Below, one piece after another: positions 1 to 35,400 of a stretch of 64,000 bases of DNA. This DNA is from Brugia malayi. Taxonomy: Eukaryota; Nematoda; Chromadorea; Rhabditida; Onchocercidae. How positions within the stretch are numbered: the first letter of the stretch is position 1; each line of letters begins with the position of its first letter. Below the pieces are notes generated by a model. The model did no database searches and had not been told where the DNA came from. It was given only the letters and a program-made list of their open reading frames with translations. The translations under genes and the position numbers were made by a program. The stretch is from the NCBI RefSeq assembly GCF_000002995.4, contig NW_025062479.1, positions 11,203,721 through 11,267,720 of the forward strand. The letters run 5' to 3'.

Positions 1-1426
1 AGCAAAAGAAAGAAAGCTAAAACTAAATTAGGAAACTTTTTTTTTTTTTTTTTCAATTTTCTTTTTCTCATCTTCTTCAGACTTGCATTATTTACCTTGA
101 ACCTATAAATAAGCAAAAAAAAAAGAGAGAAGAAATACAATTTGTAATAATAAATAGCAAAAAATGAAAATATTTTAAATTTCGACAAATTTTAGTTTTC
201 TTTTTATTAATAATGTTGTTTTGTTGCTTACATTCTTTGTAATAATATTATTTTGTTTACTGTTGTCATTTGTTTATTGTTGTTCTTGTTATTTGTTTGC
301 TGTTGTTGCTACTTCTATTACATTAATTTACTAGCATAATTATTTTCTTTTTTAGTATGAAGATTAAATCAAATAATTCCATGACAACTAATAATTTGAA
401 TTTAATGCAATAATAAGACATTTCCAATTGTTATAATCAAATTTGAAATCTGAATTATTACATTTATATACGGTTATAATTTGATAATTTCATCATTTTT
501 AAGCATTTTAAATATCCAATAAATTGCTAACATTTCACCTAGTAATTTTATCACCTTATTTTCTTTTTCTTTCTTTTTCGTTCCATGTATTTAAATTTAT
601 TAATTCAAAAAAATATAAATTTGCAAGATATTTTTAAATTGTTGACATTTATACTCTTTCTTCTTATTTTATTATTTAAATAGAATAATTTTCCTTTCTT
701 TTTTCTTTTTTTATTAGAAGAAATATTATATTATTCAAAATATTTTCTCATCAATATAATTTTATTGATACTAAAATTGAAATGATTTTTTTTCAAAGAA
801 AAAAGAAATTAAAAAGTTAGAAGTTTTTCTAAAATAATTTTTCCTTTTGATACATCACAACAATAATTAGGTTAATCTTTTCAAAATTTGAATTTAACTA
901 AATATCAGCAATTTTAACAATTAGCTAAGCAATTCAAATATATAATCAAAAACGATTTTTTTTTTTTTTTTTTTTTAATAATAAAAATTAATATGATGAA
1001 AAAATAAAAAATCAATAACATATATATATAATCATTGTAATCACACTTATACTAAATAAATAACTATGAACCGGTGAGAATCGTTTTCAGAATTAACGAT
1101 TAATCATTTTTACCCATAAAAATGACTACAATTCTTTTGTTGCATATAATGTAATTTATAATCACCATTAAAACATAGTAAAATATGTTTGTTAAATAAT
1201 TGAAAAATTATTTTGTTGTAAAATTGATATGGTTGATCAGTAATTTTAGCACTTTATTTATTTATTTACTTTTTGCTTTCTTTCTTTTTTTCTTTTTAAC
1301 GAAAAATTTATGCTACTACAATTAAAATTTAAAATTTTGCATATTACATGTGTGTATTACATATTATACTTGGTCTTTGTTTGATTATTCATTTTAAAAT
1401 TATTTAGATAATTTTTTCATTTATAG
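1..1426. other. Upstream intergenic DNA
   Basis: AT-rich sequence with T/A homopolymers and no open frame that looks coding. It ends in a T-rich tract followed by TTTATAG at 1420-1426, an acceptor-like site eight bases before the start codon of the first peptide gene. That site could be a spliced-leader acceptor or the end of a 5'UTR intron. No promoter could be identified. Confidence 0.5.
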
Positions 1427-1434
1427 ATTTGAAA

Positions 1435-3725
1435 ATGCTTACAATTGCTTTTCAATCAATGAATTATTTGCTTATAGCATTGATATGCATAACGTTGATG
1501 CATTCATTGGGATCAACAGGAATACGTACATTTCAAACTGAATGTAAAGTTTAAATTTCATTTTTTTTTCTTAGTCATTTTAAATTTATTGACAAATTTT
1601 TTAACTTTTTCTTTTGTTGCTCTTATCCCTTTTATTTTTTATTCCAAATTTCCATTTGTTCATTGCATATTCACTTTAACAGAATTTTTTTTGCTAGTTG
1701 TTATTTTGCTAAATTGAAGAAAAAAAATTTTTTTTTCAACTTAATGGAAAAAAAAAAGGAAACGACTTAATTAAAGCGGTAACAATCAAGAAGTAATAAA
1801 CAGTGAAATAAATAACTGAAATGAAATTATTTAATAGATGAAAAAGTCTATAAAGAAGTTTTTTCTAGAAATTTTTTTTAATATACAAATACATTAATTA
1901 GTTTTTGTTATTTTTTGCGTAAATTAACAAATAAGATACGTTATAGTTTTCTCAAGTCTTTTAAATTAAAAATATCACTTTCTAAAATTCAGGAAAATTT
2001 TAGTTTTTATATTTGATTAAGAATTTTGCTCAATTAATTGAAATAATAATTATAATCAATAATTTAAGCAAAAATAAATTCAAAAAATGATGATGCTGGT
2101 AATGGCGACGATAGTTACAAATTCGCAAACAACTTTTTGTTTAAATTTTTTGAAAATTTTTTAATTGATAAAAAGATAAGTTACCATCGTTTAAATCAAT
2201 ATGGTGAATTGTTTTACATTATTTGCTATGAAAATTAAATTTAAAAAAATGTTCAATATTGCTATCATTATTTACAAATGTTTCCTTATTTGCAATTAGA
2301 GAAAGAAATAAAAAATCGATTAACCATCAGTTAAATTATATTAATGAATTCAAATAGGTATTTCATATTGATAATATAATTGCAAATATTTTATTTGAAA
2401 AGTTTTCCGCTTATTTTATACAACTAACATATGTAAAATTGCCTACAAAGAAAAAAAATCCTCTCAATTCTTTCTTCATAATTTAATTTTTTTCGTTTTA
2501 ATTTCAAGACTATTTCAAGAATTCAGTCTTCACTAATTGTTTTCCAAAGTTTTTTCAACATTTCAAAATTTTCATTTCTTTATTATTTTTCTTTCCTGCC
2601 AAACAAATTTGCAGACAAATTAATCAGCTACCGTATGACTTAATTTCAGAAATTTTTTCAAAAATCTGGTACTTTCAAATTTTTTGTCTTTTCTACACAG
2701 TTTTTTTCAGTTTACAGTTAATAAATACAATTGATATTAATTTTGTAAATAGGTAAACGATTTACTTTTAAAATAATTATGTTTATTTTTAATGTTAACC
2801 ATGATATTATCAAAAAAATATATGATTTCATTTTTATTTTATCGTTATAAATCTCTATTTGTTATTTTTTTCCATATCTTACACATTTCCACGAAATTTT
2901 CACTTAATAAGTTAATAATTGTCAATGATAATATACGTAATTGTGATACATAAATAAAAATATTTAATTTAAAAAAAAAAAAAAAAAAACATATATAGAT
3001 GATATAACACAAGCTGAACGACGAAATCAAAATATGATGGATCATTTAGTGAGAGACAGTAATGGGTTTGGAAGAGCTGATTATGCCTTTGGTAGAACTG
3101 CTCGTAATGATGTAAGTTTTAAAGTTTCTGATATCATTTTTTTGAAAAAAAAAAAAAAAAAAGAGAGAGAGGGAGAAGGGAATGAGAGAGGAGAAAGAGT
3201 GAAAATTAAACAAAAATTTGATTGAGATAAATGAAAGAAAAAGAAAACTTTTTTAAAAAAATAAGAGAAAAGAAAATTGAAAAATTCAAGATTAAATTGC
3301 ATTTATTCAAATTAATAAATTTCGAGTTTTTCATAAAAAATTCATTACAATTTAATTAAAATTATTAATTAGTCATTTTATTCATTATTTTTGAAGAAAA
3401 AAATTTTTTTTTTCGAACATTTTTTTTTTTTTAAAACATACGATGAGCAATTCATAAATACATTGCACTATTAAGCATAAAAATCAATCAAAAACATAAA
3501 GCAAAAAAATTTTTCTTAATAAAAATCAAGTAATAAAAAAAATTATATGATATTAAAATATTAGTAAATTTTATTTTATAGGCTTTCCAAACAAGTCCAT
3601 TAATTCGTTTTGGTAAACGGTACGTGATGGATGATGAACATTCAGAAGTAATAGCACACCTTCTACAGCAATACCTTCAACAACAACAACAATACTTTGA
3701 TCAATCAAATCGTTCTCCTCGTTAA
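1435..3725 (+). CDS. FMRFamide-like neuropeptide precursor (single PLIRFamide copy)
   Basis: Three exons: 1435-1543, 2999-3111 and 3582-3725 (phases 1 and 0), giving 121 aa. The N-terminus (MNYLLIALICITLMHSLGS at residues 9-27) is a clear signal peptide, so the product should enter dense-core vesicles. Residues 79-87 read SPLIRFGKR: an RFamide with Gly as amide donor and KR as cleavage site, so an amidated ...SPLIRF peptide is expected. Two further Gly-Arg steps lie upstream (DSNGFGR at 56-62, ADYAFGR at 63-69) and might release short amidated peptides after monobasic cleavage. The tail after KR is acidic, then Gln-rich (QQYLQQQQQ) and ends SPR. The PLIRF ending is typical of nematode FLP-13 peptides, but FLP-13 precursors usually carry many copies and this has one, so I leave it unnamed. 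The start is the first ATG after an acceptor-like TTTATAG. The signal exon, phase continuity and stop are consistent; splice sites are inferred. Confidence 0.85.
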
Positions 3726-3756
3726 TGCATTTAAAATTTGATGTATTAAATGATTA

Positions 3757-3762
3757 AATAAA
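3757..3762 (+). terminator. Putative polyadenylation signal of the PLIRFamide gene
   Basis: AATAAA lies 31 nt after the stop codon of the peptide gene. A-rich sequence is common here, so the match is only suggestive. Confidence 0.4.
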
Positions 3763-4716
3763 ACAAAGAGAAAAGAAAAATAAAACAAAACGAAAAACAA
3801 TAAAAAAGAAAAAATTAAAAATATTCAGTTAATTGGTAAAAATTTTTAATTACTTTTTCATTTTCAAAAAAAAAAAAAAATTATATAAATGAAAAAATTC
3901 ATTCCATTAAAACAAAACATTTCATCAATTATTGCAATAAAATTTTAATAATGAAATTGTTTGAAAATTTATAAATGCTTATTAATATCATGAAATCATT
4001 CCAACATAAATTCACTTCATTTTTATTTAAACCGTAAACACAGTTTACACCAAATGTTTTTAAAAATAATTATAAATTATGATTTTAGATAACAATCTAT
4101 TCTTTTTCAATATTTGATCTATTATACACATATTTATATCATTTAATAAGATAAAAAAGGGAAAAAAAGAGTGAAATAATGATGATTGTGTAAAATAGTA
4201 TTTGAAATAAAAAATGAAAGGATTATAATAAATATAAGTAAAAAAATTTGTCATTAAAAAATGTTTTTTATCATTATCACTAAAAATTAAAAAAGAAAAA
4301 AAAAAAAGGATAGAATAGTTTTCAGTAAAGACCTTTTTCTTTAGCAGCTAATTATCATGCTGCTTAGTTATAGAAAGAAAAATATTATAATAATGATAAT
4401 ATCAAACGTAATAATAATAAAAGAAAATAAAAAACATGATGGAGTTATACAAATATTCAGAGATCGCAGAAAAAATTTTGCACATTAAAATTTGCAACTT
4501 AATTTCACATTTTTACAACTTGAGAAAAAGAAAACGGGAAAAAAAGGAAGGAAACAGAAGCAAAAATACAATGCACACAATTATTTATAATTATAACAAT
4601 AATAACAACAATTATTACTATTATTATTGCTAATAATTTCCCGTTTTAGGTAAAAATAACGAAGTGTTAAAAAAAAAGGTAAGAAAATTTATTTAATAAA
4701 AAAAAAGAAAATGAAA
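3763..4716. other. Intergenic DNA between convergent genes
   Basis: Homopolymer-rich DNA between the 3' ends of two convergent genes. Open frames here (for example 4436-4633) are low-complexity and end in poly-Asn/Tyr codons, so I do not call them. TTTATT at 4688-4693 is a minus-strand AATAAA, 23 nt beyond the stop of the GRIP-like gene, and may serve as its poly(A) signal. Confidence 0.45.
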
Positions 4717-26916
<22,200 letters not shown>

Positions 26917-29180
26917 TGTAGATATCTTTTTAAAATTTAATAAATCTGCAATGTGTAAAAAATAATGCATAATAAAATGGAAAGTTTTGTCGAACGATTG
27001 ATTGATGAGCAAATTGATTAAATTATTATAAAATATTTTATCAAAAAAGAAAAAATTTTTTTCGGAATAAAGTGATAAAAGATCAATTTATCTAAATTGA
27101 GCAATTTAACAAATAAAAATATTATGATACATTAGTTTAGGTACTAATGTAATTTCAACTACTTGATATAAGAAAAAAAAATGAAATTAATTTTTCAACA
27201 AAAAAATGGAAAAGTAGTGATAATAGTAATAGTAATACTACTACTAGTAATAATAATATTAAATAATAATAATAATAATAATAGTAACAATAATAATAAT
27301 GATAAATAATAATAATTAATAATAATAGTAACAATGATAATAATAATAAATAATGGCAATAATAATAATAAAAGCTTTAAAATATGTTAAATAGCTAAAG
27401 AATGAAAAAGCAAGACTAATTTGTGTTTGCATGAAAAATTACAATTAAAAAAAATCCTCTTTTCAAATAAAAGAAAAATGTATGTAAAATGATGACATGA
27501 AAATTGTTTAATTTCTGCATACTGAAAAGCAGCTGGACAAAAAATTGAAAATAGAGATGAACTGAATGATTGGTGACATAAAATGTCAGAAAAGATGATA
27601 CATCATACAGTTGCATTTGACATTATTCATATATCATATAATTTCAATTTTTTTCATTTCAGTCCAAAATTAAAAAGAATTTCAAAAAAAAAAAAAAAAG
27701 AGAAAACGGAAAAAGATGCGTTATTTTAGGTAATAATATTTCTTGTCATATACATATATATAACTTAAATATTTACGCTAGAATTGATGTTAGCGAAATA
27801 AAAAAAAGAAAAGAAAGAGAGGTGTTTTTTTCTTTTTTGAATCAAACGATTATATTTTTGTATTTTATAAATGGAAATACTTTTTGCTGAAATTGCTGAA
27901 ATTTTTTTTTTAAGTAATATTACCATTCTACTTCATTATCATCACTTCCATTTTTCATTTTCCTCTTTAACTCATCTCTCTTTTTCTTTCCTCTTTTTTC
28001 TCCGCTCTCTCTGCTTCCCTGTCTTTCTCTTTCTCCTCATTTCTTTTATTTTGTAAAATTTTTGCTTTTCTTTTCGAGAGATGAATAAATTATATGTAGT
28101 ACTTATGGAAAATTTTTGAAAAATCATTTCAAAATTTTATCAGTGAAATATGGTAATATGCATCAAAATAAAATAATAAACATTGCAAAAAAAAAAAAAC
28201 GCAGCAAAAAATGCGAAGCAGGAAAAAAGAAAAAAAAAAGCATGTAATGTGATGTGTGACAATTTTTAAAACGCAGGTAACCTGCATTCGTTGTTTACAT
28301 TCTGCACATCCTTTTTTTCATTTCTTCATCGCTTTTTTTCTTTTTGAAAAAAATACAATGAAAAATGTTTGAATAAATTTTAACAACAAGTTTACCTGAA
28401 TTAAAATTTTTTAAAAGGAGAAAAAAATATAAAATATGAAGGTCCTTCTTTTCTTTTTTCTTTTTATTCTCTTTTAATTTCTACTTTTTTTGTGTGCATA
28501 ATTTTGAATAAATTATCTTTTTTCTGTTCGTTTTTTCTTTTTTTTTATAATGTAAAATTAGATTTACTTTCCTGCTTTTTCTTTTTTAATTTTTAGTATA
28601 ACATTTCAAATTCGACCGCAAAATCTAATTCAATATTCTTTTCTCTTCTTTTTTTTTTTTGAAATTAAAAATAAACGATTACAAATGATATGTATTCTGA
28701 AGAAAATAGAATACCAATTTGTTATAGTTGTCGAATAATCTAACTAAAAGACTTGATTAAATGAAAATAATCTGGTAATTTTTATTTTGATATTGCAAAA
28801 TTTTTTTTGATATTTGCAAAAAACTGATATCCTGAAATCACTTTTACTTTTACTAATTTTCTTTTTTATGAATGCGTGATGAAAGTAATCATTCGTAATA
28901 ATGTAAATCAGGCTTGTTAATAAAAATTCTTAAATATGAACCTGTTTTTTTTTTTTTTTTCATTTTCAAATATAAAACATTTCTGAGATCACTGAGACAC
29001 AATTAAATTTACATACACACAACAATTAAATTTATCAAAATGCTATTGATAAATTTGCATGAATGCATCAAAAATTATTATCTGATCATTGTGAATAAAT
29101 TATCCATTAATAAAATATATTTTTGACAAATTCTAAATCGCAATTCAATTTAAACTTTAAAATTATAATAATAATTTAAA

Positions 29181-29540
29181 CTAAAGCAACCAGATAATCA
29201 CATCACGGAAGAAGAGTGAGTGGTAACCATAATTAATAGGTAGCAATCCATTCGAAGATGGTAAGCTGTTGTAAATTGGTTCATATGTTATTGCAATAAT
29301 AGAAGCTGATGCAGAATTGAAACATGAAAATGAGGAAGAGAAGGAGGAAGAGGAAAGGTTAGAAATGATGTAGGAAGGTCGATGGATAATCGGGTCGGAG
29401 TATCGCCAGAACATAACACCTGCATTGAGTTCACCGCCAATAAAGCACTGAGGATGAACAATAAAAGACAAAAACGAGAGCAAAACAAAACAAAAAGAAA
29501 AGAAGGAGGGAAAAAGGAGATCGGTCAATGGCTTTCCAGA
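29181..29540 (-). other. Coding-like island, possible upstream exon
   Basis: A less AT-rich island whose minus strand stays open for about 115 codons to a stop at 29181. It has no in-frame ATG near its start, but a hydrophobic run (FCFVLLSFLSFIV) is followed by polar sequence. AATGCAG|GTGTTA near 29430 is a good donor that would leave phase 1, which matches the first called GRIP exon, so it could be an alternative GRIP 5' exon. The Ser-rich part may be compositional. No homologue recognised. Confidence 0.25.
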
Positions 29541-29940
29541 TATAATAATGATAATAATAATAATTAATAATAAATCTATATGCGATAAGATTTGTGTTTA
29601 TTTAAAGGAATAACAATAGCTCTAATAATAACCAATTATATTAATCAACCAGCCATTTGTTAATTAATCATGATGTACGAAGCACTCAAGCAGGATATTC
29701 TCAAGTCTATACCACACCTTTTTCATTTTTATTAAAATTCGCATCCTTTTTCCTTTGTTAGCCTCTTCTTTTTATTGCATCTCAACCTAAAATTTAATTA
29801 TTTTATTATATGGAAGGGAGTAGAAAAATTATTTCTTACATGCAAAAATAAGAAACGAACAAATGATCCTAAAATTAATAACAAAAGAAATGAAAAGAAA
29901 GAACGGCAAGTTCAAAATTTTCCTACTATGATAATTTACC

Positions 29941-30245
29941 TTGTACTAATAAATTAATAAATGAATATTTAAATAAAAAAAAAACAATAAATAAATGACT
30001 AATAAGTAACTAAAACAAACAAATAAAAGAATAAAAACAAATAAATTGAATAAATACATAAATGAACGGTAAAAAAAATGATAAACAAATGAACAAAAAC
30101 AAGATAAATGAATAGCTAAACAAGTAAATGAATGAGAGACAAATAATTGAATAAATAGAAAAATAAATGATAAACAAATAGATAAACAACACAAAATCAA
30201 TTAAACAAATAAATAAATGAACTAAAAAATAAATAAAGAAAAAAC
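29941..30245. repeat. Degenerate AAAT/AAAC tetranucleotide repeat
   Basis: About 300 bp of imperfect AAATAAATAAATGA / AAACAAATAAA units. Open frames on the minus strand here (for example 30200-29946) are poly-Phe/Leu/Ile artefacts of this repeat and are not genes. Confidence 0.8.
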
Positions 30246-31059
30246 AAAGTAAATGAATATTAATTAATTTAATAATTAACTAATTAAATAAATTTTTTAT
30301 TGTTTCAAAGTCGTTTTATAAGCAATGAATTGTTCTTTTCATTACTTTAATTACATTATTTTAATTACTTTAATGAAGAAAAATTCCATAAAAAATAATA
30401 ATTTTGTGCCAAAAATGGGAATGCCAAAAAAGGTTGGTAATATATTGATCACTGAATATATAGCCAAAAATCATATATAATAATAAATTTTTCTTAATGA
30501 CGAAATAGTTTTTTCACTATCATTTTTCAACCTAATCATCTAAATTAAAAATTTCAAAATGTTAATCCTAAAATTAATGAACAAGACAAGTTGAAGTCCT
30601 TCATACTATGATAATTTACCTGTTTTTTATTGTTTGATTATAATAACAATTCTATCTGATTATAATCACAGCATATACTTCAACTTAAAGTTATCATAAC
30701 GTCAATTATCTCATTTATTTCTGACACCGATTAAATAAATTTTGTTAAATTAACTTTTCGATTCTACAACTTTTCGATTTTCGATACAATTATATCTTTC
30801 GAATATGTTTTAGCAGTATCATTATTTACTGTTGTCTCACGAAATAGGAGAAATTAAAGCAAATACCTCTTCAAAAAGATTAAAAATTCTGAGAACTTTC
30901 ACATTTAAATCAAATCAACAATAGAATTTAATTCACCAATTTCTGCTTCTGAAAAAAGTATAATGATAAAATTGTTATCACTTAAATTGCTATGATTAAA
31001 TTGCGATCATAACTTCGTTTTCATAACACTTCTTTCTGTCGACCACAAATATTTTCAAC

Positions 31060-32130
31060 CATTTACAAATGAATAAGAGGTGGATTTATCAATAAGTTTG
31101 AGTTTTAATAATTGCTTCATTGCTTATTTTTGAGTATATACAAGACGGTTTATTCAATTTTGTCCGATAAATTGAATTGCATTCAGGTACTTTAGACTTA
31201 CGTTACATAGGAAGATAAGTTTTTGTGTTATAACCCTGATTTTTGGAGTTTTTGTTAATTGAGGCTGTGTGAAAAAAAAAAAAAAACAAAGTTCACAATT
31301 CATGAAATTCTTTGGTTTTTAGAAGTTTTGTTGGCTTACATTACGTGGACAAATGAAAAATTTTTTAGTCTCATGAAGTTTAACCAAATTTTTTTCACTT
31401 TTTTTTTACCAAATCCTTGTAATTTTTTGCCTTATTATGAAATATAATTTGTAAATGCGTGGTGTGTTCTGTACGTAAGTTGGTAAGAAGGCATTTAAGT
31501 TGTAAGTTGATTGTATGCAAATTACAACTTGATTATATGCAAATTTTATTTTGTTTCAAGATAACTATCTTTCGGGCGTGGTTTACTGTCACTGTTACCT
31601 TTCAGTATTTTAGCAACCAGTTGTAGGTAGTTAAATGTGACTGTTTAATATCACTCATAATTTTATCTAAAATCTGTTTAAAATCATTCATTCGTAAAGC
31701 TATGACGATGATTATTTACTCACAGGTGAGCGGGGAGAGAGGGTATTTATAGACTTGGTTTCAACTATTGCTTCTTTGCATATTTCGAGAGGTACGAAGC
31801 CGTCTCATACCTTTCAAATATTGAACAATGATTCAATGGTTTGATCTAAAGCTTATTTGATACTGTTCATTCGTAAACCTATGACGATCATTTATCCACG
31901 AATGAGCGGGGGAGAGGGTTGTTAATGGACTTAAGACTCAATTATTATTCATTGCACATTTCTAAGCGATACGAGGCGGTTGGTCTTAATTTTTGTTTCG
32001 TTTTCACTTATATCCAATTAAATTCAGATGCTCTAGTAATGTTTCTATGAATATGAGTTACGTGAAAAAAAAATAGCTTTTGATGTTATCAGTTATGAAA
32101 TTCTTTGATTCTACGAAAAGTTCTCATTTC
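31060..32130. repeat. Multi-copy diverged repeat upstream of the coiled-coil gene
   Basis: Two clear copies begin TTCATTCGTAAAGCTATGACGATG (about 31688) and TTCATTCGTAAACCTATGACGATC (about 31868); both continue with GAGCGGGG(A/G)GAGAGGG, a TTTATAGACTTGG / TTAATGGACTTAAG segment, a TTGCATATTTC / TTGCACATTTC box and a (G)ATACGAGGCGG / GTACGAAGCCG box. A third, more diverged copy lies near 31067-31155 (ATTGCTTATTTTTGAG...ACAAGACGG). Flanks also match: TATGAAATTCTTTG near 32095 recalls CATGAAATTCTTTG near 31300. The block is less AT-rich than its surroundings. Confidence 0.6.
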
Positions 32131-32422
32131 CTTCTATCTGAATTAGTGTGAGCTTGTCATGAAATAATTGCTTATAATTATGTACGATACGTTAATTTGA
32201 TGGAACTTTGCAGTTTATCTGAACGAATTGAACATTAGTGGTGCTTCCAAGTGATAACTGAGGCGATGAATAAGTCGGCAAATATAATTGTATACATTAT
32301 GTCACCATTCTTCCATTATCATCTTATTTGAACGTGGATTTTTCCTTATTCTCGACATTTGTATATATTTTTTGGTGATTAGAACATCTAGACACCAAAT
32401 GAAATAGAATAAAATTATCAAG

Positions 32423-35400
32423 CTGGAACTTAATTGTCTCATACAAAATGTTAATGCACAAAATTACTTCCAGCGATTTGAAGACGATCAGCAAGGGAAA
32501 CGAGCGGCATTATCAGAATCTATGCCGAACATTCTTTATGTTCAGGTTTTTCTTTTGCATTGTTAATCAATATTCTGTTGATAGCAATAAGTATAGCTTT
32601 GGCTATTCTTTTTTAATGCTAGTAATAATTGTTTATTCTCTATTGTTGTCCTGATTGCATCGGTCGTACTAGAGAAGTATTTTGATCAAATTTAACCATT
32701 ATCTGAGTATGTTTCATAATGACTTTCTATGTTGCACTGTTCAAATATCGTACTGATTACTTTGCGCCATTCCGGAATGGAAAGGAGATGACTTTCAATA
32801 CGTCTTTTTCGGAACAGAAGATATTTCATTCTTTGTATAAATAAAAGAAGAAAAAGAACAAAAAAAAGATTCTTTTTTCTTTGTGCAGGATCGTGGAAAC
32901 CCTTCTGCAGATGGACGTAGCCTAATGGACAAAGATGATATCAGTACTGGAAATGACGAAAGGGAAAAGAACTGGGAAATGAATTTAAGCGAAGAAGTAA
33001 GGCTGATTGTTACAAGAAATTGATGTTTTTGATTTGATTAAAGCAAGATTTGTCAAATCTTTTGAATTTCTTAAAAATGAAATAAGAAAAAGGCATAAAT
33101 TTATCTTAATAAAACAAACAAGAAAGTCACAGGTTGAAACCGGTCTTATCAATATGAGTCCATCATTTCCACGAAGCATTGCATCTGTGGAACAAGAAAT
33201 TATGCCGGAAAGAGAATTGGAAGAGAGTAATGCTTGTCATATTGATTTGATATTTAATAATTTCGATTTTTGATCAGAACTGATGCATAATGCATTTAAA
33301 TTGATGAAAAATGAATTAACTTTCTGATTGCTCATTTAGAAAATTTTTTCCGGATAATGTTTAGCGGCAATGATATGCTGACATGAATTTCATATTATAG
33401 TAGACAACACGAAATCGGAAAAGCAAGAGAATCTTACACCAAATGAATGTCCAAATTGTGAAGTCATGCAATCTAAATTATCGGCTGTTGATGCCAAGGT
33501 TGTAATTCAACTTCTGCAATCATAGTACCGATTTCTCTTGTTTGTTCTTATCATTGTCAATTCCTGTCGGTTAATATATTTCAGGTAAAAGAATATGAAA
33601 TAATATACGTGGATAAAGTCGGAACAGAGAAATGTGTAAGTTTCTATACAAAAGATGTTATTACTACTCTGCCTTTAATTTATGAAAGGATGATATAGTT
33701 GCGCGCCCTTTTTCAATTATGATGAGTGACTTGACACACTGTTTAAGATTTCTACAGCTTTTTTTCAGACAGATGATAAACAACAAGAAAATTCAAGCAT
33801 TACTGACATACATGACAGCACTGAAGAAATCAAGAAATGGAAAGCTCATTGTGTAAGTGTAATTCAGTATACCACTAAAATTATCCGAAATCAGCTATTG
33901 TCTACGTTAGAATGATAATTTTGTGGTACTAAGCTTCGATTCTAAGTAAAACAATAAAGTGACGAAAAAAAATTAATGATACCATTATTTTACATATGGA
34001 AATTTTCGATTTTAGTTACACGCGTCGTTTTTTGTTGCAGACAGAATTGAAATCGAAGTTGCAAGCTGTACAGACAGATATGATGCAACAGATGTCTGCT
34101 TATCAATTGAAGATAGATGAGGCTATTAATGGACGACAAATTACACTGGCAAAAGTGACAAATTTTTTTGTTTTACAGTATCGCGGCTGGGATCTCTGAA
34201 GAAATAAAAAAGGAACCTAATAACTAATTATTATTAAAATTTCAGTTAGCCAAAGCTCAGGAGAAAGTCATTTCTCTGGAAGCGGCATTGAAACAACAGA
34301 AAGAAACAAATATTGCGCTATCAAACGCTATACAGGTATGTTCGGACTCCCTACATTTTTTGTGCACCTTCAATTATCTCATTAAGAAAGGGCTTAGTGA
34401 TACAACATTTTGATACAACAAAAAAAGATGCTTTTAGTAAGAGCTTAACTAAGATACTGTGTTGGCTAGAAAATGTTATTTATTAAATGTGGTCATGAAT
34501 TCCTTGACTTAAATCTCCAATTTGGCTTAAATTTCAACTTTATTTCTACTTATCTTCTGTTATCGAAAATTTTGATACGCTTTCTTGACTAATTTAGGAC
34601 ATGGAACTTAAATCAGTGGAACGACTAGAAAAACAAAAGAGCGAATTAATACGTTCAGCAGAGATGAGCTTGGCAAGAAAGGACCAGTTGTATCGTGCCA
34701 CCCAGAATAAGGTTGTGACACTTGAAGCAATGCTTAAAACGGCTCATAATGATAATAAGAAACTACTTCGTAATCTTGAATTAGCCGCTGATAATCTTAA
34801 AAATATGCAATTCGGGGAAATGACACGAGAAGAGTTTGATCGCCGAATGGAGAAAAAATTGAATTCGATTATGGAGAAGTTCAAGGATGAAGCGAAAAGT
34901 TCAGATCTTGCATGGATGGGAGAAGAAAATGTACGATATGTTTTGGATGGTTTTGAAACAGTGATCAAAACCATTCTCGGGAAAGAACCTCATCTTGTAG
35001 ACTTGGCAGAACAGCTTGTAATTTTCATGGAAGCAAAGTTTAGAGCAGGCACAAAGGTGTATTTTATTTTCTATTATTACGTAGTATTCTATAATAAATT
35101 GATTGTCGTATATGGAAAACATTTGGATTTCAATGCAATATCGTGAATTAATTTTTGAAAAATTCCAGTCGGTAGAACCATCGAACGCTGATGAGGAAAA
35201 CAATTCGGAAGAAAAAGCTTTCAAGGTATTTGTTATATTTTCCTTCTATAATCACGTTAGATAAAGATTTTACTATACTAGGGCATTTTAGGATTTCAAA
35301 GCAGAGGTGATCGCGGAAATTGAGTCCACACTGGAAAATTTCCATGCTAGATATTCGGAAGAAATTTCTGAAGGTGTTGCTAAAATCATGAGCTGTATGA

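Larger units (their letters stand above)
26946..31050. other. Gene-poor intergenic DNA upstream of GRIP
   Basis: It contains AAT/AAC-rich simple repeats near 27213-27375 and pyrimidine-rich stretches near 27960-28050, and it would hold the GRIP promoter and any extra 5' exons. No complete gene can be supported; one coding-like island and one tetranucleotide repeat are listed separately. Confidence 0.5.

Noticed and set aside
1435..3725. Naming the first peptide gene flp-13
   Set aside because: Only the C-terminal PLIRFG matches; the single copy and different spacer do not fit a typical flp-13.
29946..30200. Hydrophobic open frames rich in Phe, Leu and Ile
   Set aside because: They are translations of an AAAT/AAAC tetranucleotide repeat.
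29941..30245. CRISPR-like or satellite array
   Set aside because: The unit is four bases and degenerate; there is no spaced repeat structure.
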